Shown here one piece after another: positions 33,280 through 45,600 of a DNA stretch of 64,000 nucleotides. The notes beneath the pieces were generated by a model that was given only the letters and a program-made list of their open reading frames with translations, was not told the DNA's origin and ran no database searches. Position 1 is the first letter of the stretch; every line of letters begins with the position of its first letter. The translations under genes and the position numbers were made by a program. Source of the DNA: Cladorrhinum sp. PSN259 (taxonomy: Eukaryota > Ascomycota > Sordariomycetes > Sordariales > Podosporaceae). The DNA lies in assembly GCA_033725935.1 (NCBI GenBank), contig MU867062.1:1277168-1341167 (forward strand), written 5' to 3'.

Positions 33280-33600
33280 TGTTACGCCTCGCGTATAAAC
33301 CTCCCCCGCATACGGACTATAATGCAGGTCATTATATAGATAATAGTTAATTATTAGGCTATGGATAGGAAGACCCATAAGTCCCGGAGTAGCTAATTAA
33401 AGATATGCCCGCTTTACTCCGTACCAAGCATAGCGAGCATAGCGAGCAAGGAGCCTACTCGCTATAATCGCGGATCTAGGGAACGAATAGAGCGAATAAG
33501 ATATAATAGACTTGGAAAATATATATAGATAGCTTTATTATAAGTAAAGAAAGTTTTAGGTACTTTTTATCCTAAGTGTGAGGGAGCGAAGTAATACGGA
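33280..33600 (+). repeat. Dispersed repeat, left copy (more mutated)
   Basis: Homologous to 38665-39000 in the same orientation. Shared blocks in order are tta-c-cc-cg...cctccc, acggac, attaggc, agtccc, aaaatatatatagatagctt, and an end block. Where they differ, this copy mostly has T for C or A for G (for example tttattataagtaaagaaag against ttcactataaacaagggaag), as expected from RIP. It starts with TGTTA, which could be an LTR end, but no second end was found. Confidence 0.65.
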
Positions 33601-34081
33601 ATAGTCACGTAGGTTGCAGTCGTAAAGTTCGCAACGCTGCACAGCCCCAGAGGCCCGCTTTCAGCCCGCCGGATTACTGGTTCCTGGTGCGCCACAGCCG
33701 ATACCTGATGCACCAACCCCGCCCGAAAAATGGTCGCTGGAGCTTCTCTTGCAGATTGCCCATGTAGCACAACGTGGACCCCTCCCGGCACGGTAAGGCA
33801 GCCGCCCTACCCGGAGAAAAGTGATGCAGCGTCTATTATTGTTCGCCAACTTTTTCAGGGTCTCAGCTTTTCGGTACCCCCTCTTAAGGTCATTCCCTTT
33901 CACCTCAGAGACTCGGCAGTAATTCGCAACAACTATTGCCTCCCACCCCCGCACCGCTTCGCGGATAGAGCACGCTCCTATAGGTGCCAGTTCCGCCCTA
34001 GGTACCGAGGTGCTAGACTCATCAGCTTCGTGGACAAAGTTGCAAAACCTGAGCCTGACCACCAGAATCCATTCCTAGCAG
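33601..34081. promoter_or_regulatory. Upstream region of the Goodbye-NACHT gene
   Basis: About 480 bp between the left repeat and the NLR start, of normal G+C. It should contain the NLR promoter and 5' untranslated region. No specific site identified. Confidence 0.35.
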
Positions 34082-37000
34082 ATGGCGATGGATGATGGCA
34101 AGCGCGCTGAGCTGAAGCAGCTCTGCGAAGAGGCAGTGAGCGAGTACTCAAGCAAGTCGAAGACGGGATCTATCACGGAAAAATGGAAAACGCTGGTAAA
34201 CAAGGACGCCGACCTCGACAAGGTGATTGAGCAACAAGAGTCTGGCTTTTCACGATTTCGAAACACTCATGGAAAGTTCTGGGGCGTCTGCAAGACCACC
34301 ATAACACAGCTGCGGAAGCTCGGCGAAGTTGCGCAGGCCGGCATCGGTCTAACACCGTTCGCCCCTGCGTCCATCATTGTCAAGGCGGCATTGTTCCTTA
34401 TCGATTCCGGCTCAGCAGTCGCGGATACGTACGACTCTCTCGAAGAACTGTTCAAGAAAATCCGAGACATCAGCAATCGCCTGGACGAGTATTCCGAGGG
34501 AACCATCGATCACAAGCTTCGAAAGATTGTTACTACGCTTCTCTGCGCGGTGCTCAATGTATTCTGCGAAGCCGAAGCAGCTATCAGACGCGGACGAGGG
34601 AGGGAGATGATGCGGCGTGTCGCGGGCAAAGAAAACAAAATCCAGACCGCGTTGGATCAGCTCGACGAAACGGTCAGATCGGAAATCAGCCTCATCACGG
34701 CCAAGACATACACAACTACACAGCGCATGGATGAGAAGGCAGAGGCAGACAGGAGCCGAAACCTGCTTCGACAAGCCCTCTACACAGGCGCAGCCGAGGA
34801 CAACGACGTATTCCACGCCGGCATCGAGAGTTCAAGGATGAAGCAGTCGGGCGACTGGCTTCGGAAGGAGAAGCTTTTTGACAAATGGGTTCAGATGGGA
34901 TTTCCCGTGCTGTGGATTCTGGGGAAACCAGGGACGGGGAAGACGTATCTGGCGTCTCGGGTCATCCAGAATCTGCAGCAAAGTCCAAGCCCTGGCACTG
35001 TGGGCTACTTTTACATCAGGGAAGGCATGAACACCCAGCATACGCCCGAAGTCGTTCTGAAAACAATCGCCTATCAAATCACCGGGCTCCATGACGCCTA
35101 TCGTGAACTGGCCATCGCGGCCTGCAAAGACGGCAACAGTCTTCTTAGTCCAAACTCGATATGGGACAGCCTGTTCGTCAAACCATTCAAAGCCGACACA
35201 GTGGCATCCAAGCCGCTCTTCGTCATCATCGACGGGGTTGACGAGGCCACGCCGGGAAATCAGGAGCTGCTGGTCAAAATGGCCAAAAGTCTGTCAGACC
35301 TGCGGTCCAAGAGAGGCAAACTTCCAGCCATTCAACTGCTGTTGTTGGGGCGCCCCGACCTCGATTACAACGTGTCGAATGCCTGGTGGGGAGAGAGAGA
35401 GCGTCCGAAGATTATACACGTGCAGCCGTCATCGTCGAAGGCCGACATCGAGAGGTTCATCAAGAAAGGAGTCGACGGGGGCATCCCCCTCCTTAAAAAG
35501 ATGGGCCAGGGTCATTCCAAGCGGCTTAGAAGGGAAATTATCACGACGCTCAGCGACAGCTCCGACGGTATGTTCATGCTCGCCAAGCTCATGCTTGCAG
35601 AAATCAAGGATATGAACAAGCCCGAGCTTATCCGAGAAGCCCTTGCCAAGTCCCCGCTCGGCCTGGATGACATGTTCAAGCGCGTGATCACGAGGCTGAC
35701 GGTGGTGGGGGGCTTTGACAAGAAAGACCTCAACGAGCTGATCATGTGGGTCGCCTGTGCCAAGCGCGATTTACTCCTTGGCGAACTAGACCTTGCTCTG
35801 AAGTTGAGAGACCTCGGGCAAGATGGCATCGTAGGGTTAGACGACGAGCTGAGGACGAGATTTGGGTCCTTCTTCAACGTTGCCAACCCCGAGCCTGATG
35901 CTGACGATGAGGAAGACGACATATCTGTCACTGGCATTGATGTCAGCGGGCGGGCGGAGGCTGATACAGACTCGGATCACTGGATCGACGTCGACAGCGA
36001 GGAAAAAGAAGACGGTGACGAGGCTGGGGATGAAGATGAGGATGGTGACGACGTTTCCGACATCGTTGACGACGATGAAGAAGAAGACGACATACCATAC
36101 AGGTTCTTTGTGGCAACTGTCAAGTTTGGTCACGCGAGCGTCGGCCAGTATTTTCGGACCGCCCCATTCCACGAAGGTATAGGACTGGAGATCAACCTCG
36201 CACAAGGGCACATCGCCATGACATGCTTGCGGTTCCTTACCGGCAACATTCCGAAGAGAAACCAAAGACCTTGGCGTCAGCCCGATCTCTTCAAGTACTC
36301 AGCAGACCACTTCCTAGACCATCTTACAGAGGTTCAACCCGAAGCACTCAAGGCCCTTCATCCTACCGAGTTCAGCAAGCTGTCAGACGAGATTTTGGTG
36401 CTGTTCAGAGACTCGGCTTCCCTCCGTCGGTGGTTCCAGTCCGTTTCCGACGAGCACAAGTTCATGTGCCAACTCTTCAGCCAGAGCACCTATTCTCGAA
36501 TCCGAGAGTACATCCCCGAGCCACCGGACGAAGTTCACCCTGACTCGGAGGCTCAGTGGCTGCGGAGAGCAAAGGCTTCGTCCGAATTTCTGCTTGAGCC
36601 CTTCGCGAAGTCGATTGCGGAAGGTTGGCTGGTATTCGATTCGTGCGACGGAATCTTAGCGATACTCTTCCTGCACGGGTATATGTCTACAGTGAGTGAT
36701 GTTATCCATCTGTCACAATCTCAAGGTGGAATTTAAGTGCTAACAGTCTACCTATCTGATCTAGCGGGGTGACTCTCCCGGAAAATGGACGCTGCCTCCC
36801 AACCGCCCTTTTGAGCAAATAGCCGAGAGCATATCCCCGGAGGAGATTCGGCAAATGATATCACTGGGAGGGTTGAAGATGGAGAATACAGAGGACTGGC
36901 ATCTTGATCTTGGCTACACACTCAGAAGAATCAACACGCGCCGGCACCTTCTCGCTGCCGTGGAAGAGTTCCAATACATCATTCAGAAGAGCAGCGACGC

Positions 37001-38399
37001 AGATAAAAGGCACATAGGGTGCCTTGAGGAAGCCCATGGGCTGTTTTCCCTCGAAGAGTACAGAGAAGCAATTGCTGCAGCTTCACGCGCCCTGGAGAGT
37101 CTTCCCGCATATCGGAGCCCAAGCAAACTTGAGCTACTCCAGCTGATTCAGGATGCGAATCTGCATTTAGGAAACCACGAAGCCGCCCTCAAAGCATCCT
37201 CGGATGCATGGGAGTCTGCGCCATATTCCCCCGACGTGGCATTTAACCTGATCTATACCCATCATAAAACGGGTCGCTTCATTGCCACGGTTCCAATCAT
37301 CAGGTCTATTTTGACACCTGAGGAGTCGAGACTGGGAGCAGGGTTTCTCGGTGAAATCATGAGACAGCAGAGATACGCCAGCGAGTTTATCTCGATTGCG
37401 TGCGCGGAGGCGGGTGAGCTGGACCTCGCCCGAGACGCTTTCATTGCGGTAGCGAGTCAAGCTACCAAGTCTGGAGACAGCTCCGGACGCGCGCTGGCAT
37501 ATTCTGCACTCGCCAAGTTGTACTTTCAGTTCTATCAAGATGACGACAAGGCAATCGAAATGTGGGAGAGCATTGTGAAAGATGATCCCGGCACTGTTGC
37601 CGCCGTCGATGCTTCCTTCGCGCTGGCGCCGTTGTACTTCACCAATGCGGCGGATCCAGGGAAAGCGGACGCAGACGACTCGTGGGTATCGAAGTTAAAG
37701 CAGCTACTAAGTCAATGGGAACTCCAAACGAGTCATGGTGCCGAGATGAGGATACCCGTGGAGGAGATATCAGCGCTACTGGGACGTTGGTACGCACAAC
37801 GAGGCGAAGTAGACTTGGCGAAGGCGAAGATTTTGCCTCTGACGACACTGGGGATTCGCGATCTGACGGACAGAGATAATAGTAACGATTTCAGAGCTTA
37901 TGGTAGGCTCGCAAGGGCGCTGATTTGTTTCGGGGATCGGGAAAACGCCGAGATCGCCTACGCGCTCACAAAGCCACTTCGGAAATCCAAGGAGCTTCTG
38001 GATTTTGAGACGAGTGTGATGATGAGCAGTGTCAGGCCTGCCGAACCGGAACCAGAACCACCGTCCAAGGAGGAAAGGAATATTGAACCAACCGAGCGGT
38101 TCAACTTCATCGGCAGCTGTGACGGCAGGTGCAACCGGCGAAAGGTCGACTTCAGATCCTTCAGCATGTGCGAGGTATGCATTGACATTGCCTTTTGCGA
38201 CGAATGCCTCCAGAAGCTCATCGACGGCAATCTTTCGTTCCGAGTATGCAACCCAAAGCACCCTCATCTCGAAATATATCCACCGAAGGGACTGGTTACC
38301 AAGGGAGTAGAGGGTTACATGGTACGGATCCGTGATGAGCGGGTAGTTAGTGTCGATGACTGGTTGGATATGATCAGCCGAGACTGGTTAGACGCATAA
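34082..38399 (+). CDS. Goodbye-NACHT-TPR NLR with C-terminal ZZ-like zinc finger
   Basis: Two exons, 34082..36691 and 36765..38399, joined in phase across a 73-nt intron (GTGAGT, GCTAAC, ATCTAG); 1414 aa. Residues 10-180 match the fungal Goodbye-type STAND N-terminal domain (FAPASIIVKAALFLIDSGSAVADTYDSLEELF). The NACHT core has Walker A GKPGTGKT (281-288), Walker B LFVIIDGVDEAT (379-390), and LLLLGRPD as sensor region. A very acidic insert (DADDEEDD ... DDDEEEDD, about 600-675) interrupts the winged-helix region. Residues 880-1230 are helical TPR-like repeats. The end holds CDGRC...MCEVC...FCDECLQKL...VCNPKHPHLEI, a ZZ-type zinc-finger pattern, at about 1310-1370. Such proteins are the fungal counterparts of NLR immune receptors; the TPR array would be the sensor. 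The gene lies between two copies of a dispersed repeat. Nothing appears broken. Confidence 0.92.
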
Positions 38400-38664
38400 C
38401 CAGATCATAGGGATGCACATGGACCTCGTAATTAGGTATGTGCCCTTAAACCCACCCGATACTGCCATCGACAACGTCTCTGACACCACACAGGAGCATA
38501 TCTATTCAGAAAGAATCTCAAGCACATATTGCATGTTTCAGTTAGGCTGCGCGAGTGGCTTTGGAGTTACACTCTAATTTTATGTACTTTGAAGCGAAAC
38601 ACTCCTAAGAGGAACAAGCCGGACCAGTACCACCAAACCACCTAGCCCCAATATAAAACAGCTA

Positions 38665-39000
38665 TATTACACCCCGTGCAAGCCTCCCACACACGGACCA
38701 CCATATAGGGCACTGGATGGTCAACCATCAATCATTAGGCCAGGGATACGAGGACCTATAAGTCCCTAAAAGGACCAGTTAGAGAGTGCTCTGCGTGATC
38801 TGTCGCCAAGACCACAAAGCACATAAAGCACACTCAATATCAAGGGATGCTCTGCCTAATCTATCGCCAAAACCACAGAGCATACAGAGCAAGGTATAAT
38901 ATACCTAGAAAATATATATAGATAGCTTCACTATAAACAAGGGAAGTGCTAGGCGCTTCCTATCGTAAGGACTTGGTCCCTCACGTAAGCAATATTACGT
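38665..39000 (+). repeat. Dispersed repeat, right copy
   Basis: Same orientation as 33280-33600 and less transition-mutated. It contains an internal near-duplication: gctctgc-tgatctgtcgccaa-accacaaagca at 38790-38830 and again at 38847-38887. A Fot1-type element is inserted about 25 bp after its end. Confidence 0.65.
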
Positions 39001-39021
39001 TCACTTATCTATAATACTTAT

Positions 39022-39069
39022 AACGTACATTATAAGCGAGTGACCCATATAAGTGAGTGACCCACTTCC
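39022..39069 (+). repeat. Left terminal inverted repeat with TA
   Basis: Reverse complement of 40838..40885 except for about two substitutions. The TA target duplication is the first two bases. Confidence 0.92.
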
Positions 39070-40883
39070 TTCGCGACGTGATACCTTAACACTCAACAAC
39101 AATTTCTTCAACCATCCAAGATGCCTTCTCATTCAAATGAAGCCCACATAATTTTAGCCCTCCAAGCGCTTGAAAACGACAAGAATCTAAGCGAACGAGC
39201 CGCAGCCAAGATCTATGGAGTCGATCGTAAGACTCTAGGGCGTCGACGCGCTGGCCGGCCTGCACGACGCGATATTACGCCCAAATCGCGCCGGCTCACA
39301 GATTCCGAAGAGAAAGCTATTATTTAATATATTATTGAGCTAGTTACGCGATCTTTTCCACTAAGGCTCCGTGGTATGGAAGATATGGCCAATTATCTAT
39401 TACGCGTACGCGACGCGCCCCCTATCGGCAAGCTCTGGGCATATAATTTTGTCAAACGCCAGCCAGAGCTCCGTACGCGTTATTCGCGTAGATACGATTA
39501 CCAGAGGGCTAAGTGCGAAGATCTAAAGATTATTAGCGCGTGGTTTGCCCTCGTACGGAACGTTAAGGCTAAATACGGTATTATAGATAATAATATTTAT
39601 AATTTCGATAAGGTTAGGTTTATAATAGGTATTATCTTCGCGGGCATAGTCGTTATAACCTCAGATGGCCGTAATAAGGCTAAGCTAGCATAGCCTAATA
39701 ACCGTAAATAGGTAACGGTAATTTAAGGCGTTAATGCCCTTGGCTAGGCCATCCCTCCATTTATTATCTTAGCCGCATAATACCACCTCGCTAACTAGTA
39801 TACCGAATGTAACCTCCTAGCTGACTAGCATATCGTAACCACCGAAAATGGCTAGATTATTAATACGGTAAGCCTTAATTAGATCAAGCACTTCGATTTC
39901 TATATAGCACCTCATACGAAAGGCAAATACCGATTATTAATCCTCGACGGCTACGATAGTCACCACTCGACGGAATTCGAGCTCTATTACTAGCAGAATA
40001 ATATTATTACGCTATACATACCTCCGTATTCCTCCTACCTCCTCTAGCCACTTAATGTTAGCTGCTTTAGGCCGTTAAAGCAGGCGTATGGTCGCTAGAT
40101 CGAGGACTTAATGCGCGCGTATATTAATTACGTAAGTAAGCTCGAGTTCCTTTATGCCTTTCGCGAGGCCTTCTATGCCTCTATTACCGAGAGGAATATC
40201 TAGGGCGGCTTTACAGGGACTGGCCTTATACCGTACGATCTAAAGAGGGTACTTTCTAAGCTAGATATCAAGCTTCGTACGCTAATACCCCCGCCCTTAT
40301 AGCCTAGCACTGCCCATACTTGGGTCTTCCAGACACTATATAACCTTCGAGAAGCTAAATCGCAGTTAACGCTTATTAAAACTCGCATTACCAACTATTA
40401 AAATAACTCCCTAATTACGATATTAGCTATTGTGGACCAGCTTAAGAAGGGTATAATAGCTATAATGCATCGAGTAGCTCTCCTCGAGTCAGAGGTCGCT
40501 TCGCTCCGTAAGGCTAATGAGGCATTAAGCAAGCGCCGGAGAGCTAAAAAAACATGTATATAGCTTAGAGGATCACTTATTATATAGGGTATATAGGAGG
40601 TACTTAGTCAGGGTAATATTAGTAGAGAGGGAGTGCAAGAAACGCAGTTAGGTAATAATAATATAGGGGAGGGTTATGCGAGGGTTCGGTGCTGTAGTGT
40701 ATGCGGCAAGCCTGGACATAACGCGCGCACTTGCAAGGAGGCTGGAGAATCATCTGATTCAGCCGTTTCTGATGTAATTATAGTTGGTTCTTAGTATCGT
40801 GGCTGTATAATTGAAGATAGTTACTGTGGGTTTGTTAGAGGTGGGTCATTCACTTATATGGGTCACTCGCTTATAATGTACGT
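39024..40883 (+). mobile_element. Fot1/pogo-type DNA transposon, complete ends, dead transposase
   Basis: 1860 bp between terminal inverted repeats of about 46 bp (39024..39069 and 40838..40883) that differ at only two positions by eye. Each end begins acgtacattataagcgagtg. The element is bounded by TA dinucleotides at 39022-39023 and 40884-40885, the target duplication of the Tc1/mariner-pogo superfamily. Size and coding layout fit fungal Fot1 relatives. Confidence 0.93.
39121..40800 (+). pseudogene. RIP-inactivated pogo/Fot1 transposase
   Basis: The frame from the ATG at 39121 encodes a psq/CENP-B-type helix-turn-helix (ALQALENDKNLSERAAAKIYGVDRKTL) and then the DDE core: IYNFDKVRF in place of the usual NFDETGF, and RLLILDGYDSHHSTEFELY at about 39925-39985. 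A CCHC knuckle near the end (CCSVCGKPGHNARTC, about 40690-40735) is a known Fot1-group tail. Stops interrupt it at 39325, 39691 and onwards. Where the family residue is recognisable they replace Trp (TGG to TAG) or Gln (CAA/CAG to TAA/TAG). The transposase cannot be made. Confidence 0.9.
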
Positions 40884-40885
40884 TA
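40838..40885 (-). repeat. Right terminal inverted repeat with TA
   Basis: Mirror of the left end; the TA target duplication is the last two bases. Confidence 0.92.
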
Positions 40886-41250
40886 GCGATACTTTATAAA
40901 GTAACCTGTTATTAATAGTGATTAATACCGTCTAAGAACGTCCTATCATCTTCGATTACCCTATCATCTTACCCAGGCGTACTGCCTTGCAGTCTGTATC
41001 TTATCCGGTACAGGTTGTAATAGCGGCCCCACGAAGATCCTTCTACCGTTGCGTCGTATGAATCCGACGCGGTATATAACGCCTTTGCGCGCGGCCGCAG
41101 CGGCTTGCGCCTTAGCGCAAGTGGTACGGTTAGATAGAGCTTTTCGACAGCTTTCATATGATGTAGAAATCAAGGAGTTTGGAGGGGCGCTGACCAAGCG
41201 GCACCGGAGCAGAAAACAAGAAAGGTTCATTAATCGAGTATTATTTTAAT

Positions 41251-41310
41251 CGTATATATATAACTGAAAGGCTTCCTTAAAGAGAGCTATCCTTACTATT
41301 CTTTAATTAT
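41251..41310 (+). repeat. Short repeat, RIP-like copy
   Basis: tataactgaaaggcttcctt-aaagagagctatccttactattctttaa corresponds to 41690-41750, mostly with C-to-T changes. It leads into a very A+T-rich tail. Confidence 0.6.
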
Positions 41311-41689
41311 AAAATAGATTTTAATTTAAATAATTATATATATTTTAATATATTTATACCCATACTAAGTTATATAATATTGCACGGTTAGAAATAATTA
41401 TGCCTCTGAGCATCGGTAGAACTCAATGGGGTTCAAACGTCATCCATCCATGCGCTTGTGCTTGATGCCACCAGGTACACAGCATCGGCCTTGACTCGGC
41501 GTAAAAATTGTTGGATCATTGCTCAACCACAGTCCTTGTCGAGTTTTAGTTTGCCCAATAAGGCATGCAAGCCGATCAGTCAACAATATTTGATCACTGG
41601 TCAGTGACGATTCTTGTTTATCTCATAGCGTCATCGGGCAAAACCAGAAAAAAACCAGAACAATTATATGAACAATCATATACACACGA

Positions 41690-41750
41690 AGTGTGTATAA
41701 TTGAAAAGCTCCCTCAAAGATGGCTATCCCTACTACTGTCATTTGACAGC
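41690..41750 (+). repeat. Short repeat, less mutated copy
   Basis: tataattgaaaagctccctc-aaagatggctatccctactactgtcattt is the partner of 41251-41310 in the same orientation, about 440 bp away. Confidence 0.6.
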
Positions 41751-42660
41751 AGGGACGTCAGTGACGATACCCAGTATGCAACTCTTGTGTACACCTATTG
41801 TGCTCACGCATGTGCTCCTCACGCATGTGTAACCTGTGCCCCTAATTTCCACCGTTGACATCAAAAGCCAAGGCAACACTGTGGCAGCTGGCCGGGCGAC
41901 TCAGGGAGAAAAGACTGAAACACTTGAAATAAGGATGGCCACGAGATCATAAGCCTCCCTCCCGAAGGTGTGTGTGAGGAATGTTGGAATTGGATATAAA
42001 TGTCAAGCTATCGTAATACGGAATCTAAAACGTGTCAAGTGCAATATTGATGTCTGGGCTGAGGCCTTGCACAGCTTGGACTGACCAATCAAAGGCTGCT
42101 AAACAGCCATGTTTAAGGGCCGCCCCAGCACGACAACACCCAAAACCTTGCAGTTCCCGTCCTGTGATGAAGAAGCAAAACACATTGACTCTTGCTCGGG
42201 ACGCATCATGATGTTTGTGCCGGCTGGCAGCTTTTAGTTCTTGTTCAAATTGATCTGCGAAACGATGCGCAAAAGTGAAACACGTCCCCATGACGTCCGA
42301 TGATAGTCCATAGCAGGGGAGGAACCATCGTGGCGTCCTGGATGCTGCAAGCTCCCCAGCAAGGGAAAGCACGTCTGGCTCAATCTGCAGGTATGCGGGG
42401 CATTATGGCCTGTCGACTGTTCATTCCGACGCACACCGGCGTGCGTAAAAACGCCCATGCTTCAGACAAGAGTGCCTGACCAATGGGATCATCTTGCGCC
42501 GCCTTTTCCCAGACGTGGTGTGGAAGCGGAAGCTGCGAGATAATTGAAAAATTAAGAAAAGGGATTGGCTTATTTTGTTTCGGGCATGCAAATGTACGTA
42601 CTAGTCATCTCATCTCAGGGCTTTAAAGGTAAACGCAAGTGAGCCTTTTCGCCACAGGGC

Positions 42661-45600
42661 ATGGCAGAAGTTTCTTTCTGCTGCAGGAGGCTCATTCAGG
42701 AACTGAAGTTCTCTCCAAACGCTATGGACCACTCAACAACTATCGGCTCGACCGAGACCGGGACGACGCTGAGCTTGGTGCGCGACGCGGGGGTCTCGAC
42801 TTTGGACTTCGTGCCCGACGCGGGCGTCTCGCCTCTGGAACGGAGGGAGCCCCCGGGCCCCAAGTCAAAAGGTCGTACTTTCCGAGTCAAGGTCGCCGAC
42901 AAGCTTATTCGCAGTATCAGCAAGTTTTACTCCAACAGCGACGAGTACAGTGATAACGACGATTCAAGTTACAGTTCTGGAAGCTGTATCAGCCGCAGCC
43001 AGACAGCATCTCCTTCACCACCAGCAAGCGAGATATTCTCGACAACGAGCAGCGACCCGGAAACCGAACGTTCCTGGAACCCCGAACCTCTTGTCGCCAG
43101 TTTTGTTGGAGCCACGGAATCTGTCAAGGATCATAATCCCGGACACGGTCGCTCAGCTAGCCCCCAGCAGGACCTTTCGGGGAAGCGCTCCCATGACGAC
43201 GCAGCCATAGAAACCGGAGCAAACCTAGGCCCTAGCAACGGTAGGGATGGTGACGACCACCGCGACAGCGACCACCGCGACAGCGACCACGGCTCCCACT
43301 CGTCACCTCACATCAAACCCAAGCGCAGAAAGCAAAATCAGGATGCCGACGAGACTGGGCTCTCGTGTCCATTCAGGAAGCACGATCCCGTGAGATTCAA
43401 TATCCGTGACCACAGAACGTGTTCAATGGATTCGTACAGCGATCTTGTCAGCCTAAAGCGTCACATCAATGAGGTGCACTCCTCCCACATAGCCCGCATC
43501 TGCTCCTCGGCGTCAGACGACGACAACCGACACTTTATGGGACCGTTTGAAGACACCAAGACCCGCATAGAAAGATCTTCGACCTGGCAAGGACTGTGGT
43601 TCGAGCTTTTTCCTGATTCTCAGAATGTCCCAGCTCAAGGTATGTGATCGTTTTGCAGATGTTGCTCCTCAAGTTATGCTGCGATGACATGTTAGATCTG
43701 ACCCCTAATCCTAGACTTTGTTCATCCGATCGAGCTCGAAGAAGGCATGGACAGTTTTCGACATAACTTGGACATTGTCGAAACCTGTGTCAAGCAAGAA
43801 GCCGAAAATCTGGTGCCAGAGTCCAAAGATATTCAGGCTACCCTTGTCTTGAGGATGACACGACTTTTCAAACAGGTCATCGAGGGGTCTTTTGTTAGCA
43901 TACAGAACCGGGTCAGGGGCGCATCCGCGTTTGGGCCGGCACTCATGCATTCCAACCTCTTTCCGGAGCCTTGCTCACGATCCCAGGGCAGCGCTCATTT
44001 GCTGCCGTCAAGGTGCATGACATGGCCACTTTCCGTCAACTCACACAATTCGAACAATGCCTCTTTGATCCCACAAGGGGTCCCGGCGCCACTCAGTCTT
44101 CAGGACTCACCGATACAAAGGTCCCCAACATGGTCACCAATCATCTCCTCCTGGGATAATACGAACGTGAGGTAGGTTTTTTTAGTCCCACTGCTGTTTC
44201 CGCCAGGCTGTGACCGCATCTGACTGAAACTTGGACCGGGCGGCAGCAGAATCGAAGAACTGAATGACGACGAGCTGGATTCAGATGAACCATCTTCAGA
44301 GCTCAGCCACGACCTGGACGTTTCTACAGAGCACAGAGGGATTGAACACGACGATGACGTCCTCGACGAATTACTTAACAGAATCACTGGGATCGTACTT
44401 GACTATTGCGGGGGCCTTGTTAGAGACTCTGAGACACTAAAGGTCATCATTAGGATTGTCGAAGCTGCGGTGAGTGAGTTTATCGAGACAGTTTTGAACG
44501 AGATCACGGGCGTGTTACTGTCGTCTGGCTCGGCGGGCTCTGAGTATGGTGGTTCCAGTTCAATACCCAACACAACCGCCTCTGGCTTCTCCGGCAATGG
44601 CCAACAGGGACTTGAACCGAGTATGGGTTCTCAAGGAGGGAGCAATCCAGGGGATAACGGGAACACACCAGGAGGCACACCTCCCGGCCCTGGGCATGGC
44701 AACACGATACCCGATTACCGGGCATTGCCAAGGGATGATGGTCCGCCGTTTATTTGTCCGTTTAGGAAGCGGAATCCAAACAGGTTCAACCCTGCATCCT
44801 CACACACCTGTTCGTCACCCTTGCACGACTTTCCAGGTTTGAAACGGCACGTACGGATGGCCCACAAATTTGCGAGCCCAAATTCAGAGAGGTCCAGATT
44901 TCGATGCCAGAGGTGCAATGAAGGATTCTCGACCGATGATGAACTGAGACAGCACGTCCGGCAGCCAAATCCCTGTCAGCCTGTCACAGAGACAGACTCG
45001 GAGCCGTCAAGGCCGGACCCGGAGGATGGGATTACACAGGAGATGGATGATACCCTGGCTTCCCGAGGACCTGACAGGGTAGTTACCTGGCACGCCCTCT
45101 GGACGCTTTTATTTCCAACTGACACAAGGGTGCCCAAATCTGGTCAGTTTGCAACTTCAATAACCATGTTTCAAGATTATTATTACTGACCGTCGATTGA
45201 CACAAGGCTTCATTCCTCCGAACCCAATGGAGGCAGCGCTTGCCGCACTATGCGCGCGTTTGCCAGAGCTCCAGCCACGCATCGAGTTGCACATGCGTAC
45301 AAATCTGCCAAACAGCACCCCGTCGCAAATCAGCAACCTCACTCACGGAAGCATGCAGATTTATGAGAGATTTTCACGAGAAACCTTGTCTTCCGGGCCC
45401 CTTCGAGCATCGAGTACCAGCTCCACACGGCCCGCTCGAGCATCGAGGCCAAATAGGGGCAATATCGTGACACAACACGGGCCTCGGAGAGTTACACCGA
45501 TCGCTGCAACACCATCAACACATCCGGCCACCAGCGGATCCAGAACTGCCAGCGGATCCAGAACCACCAGCAGCTTCAGCACACGCCAGTCAGTTACCAG

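Larger units (their letters stand above)
40886..42660. other. Repeat-rich intergenic stretch
   Basis: About 1.8 kb. The part 41250-41400 is strongly A+T-rich. A pair of related segments is annotated separately. Short frames at 40964..41230 (minus) and 41049..41249 (plus) overlap and show no domain. The last 300 bp should contain the zinc-finger gene promoter. Confidence 0.4.

Noticed and set aside
41430..41445. Possible tRNA B box (ggttcaaac)
   Set aside because: No matching A box or foldable cloverleaf within the needed distance.
44470..45189. A separate second zinc-finger gene starting at 44470
   Set aside because: The first codon there is GTG and the frame is open upstream to a good acceptor that joins the previous exon in phase.
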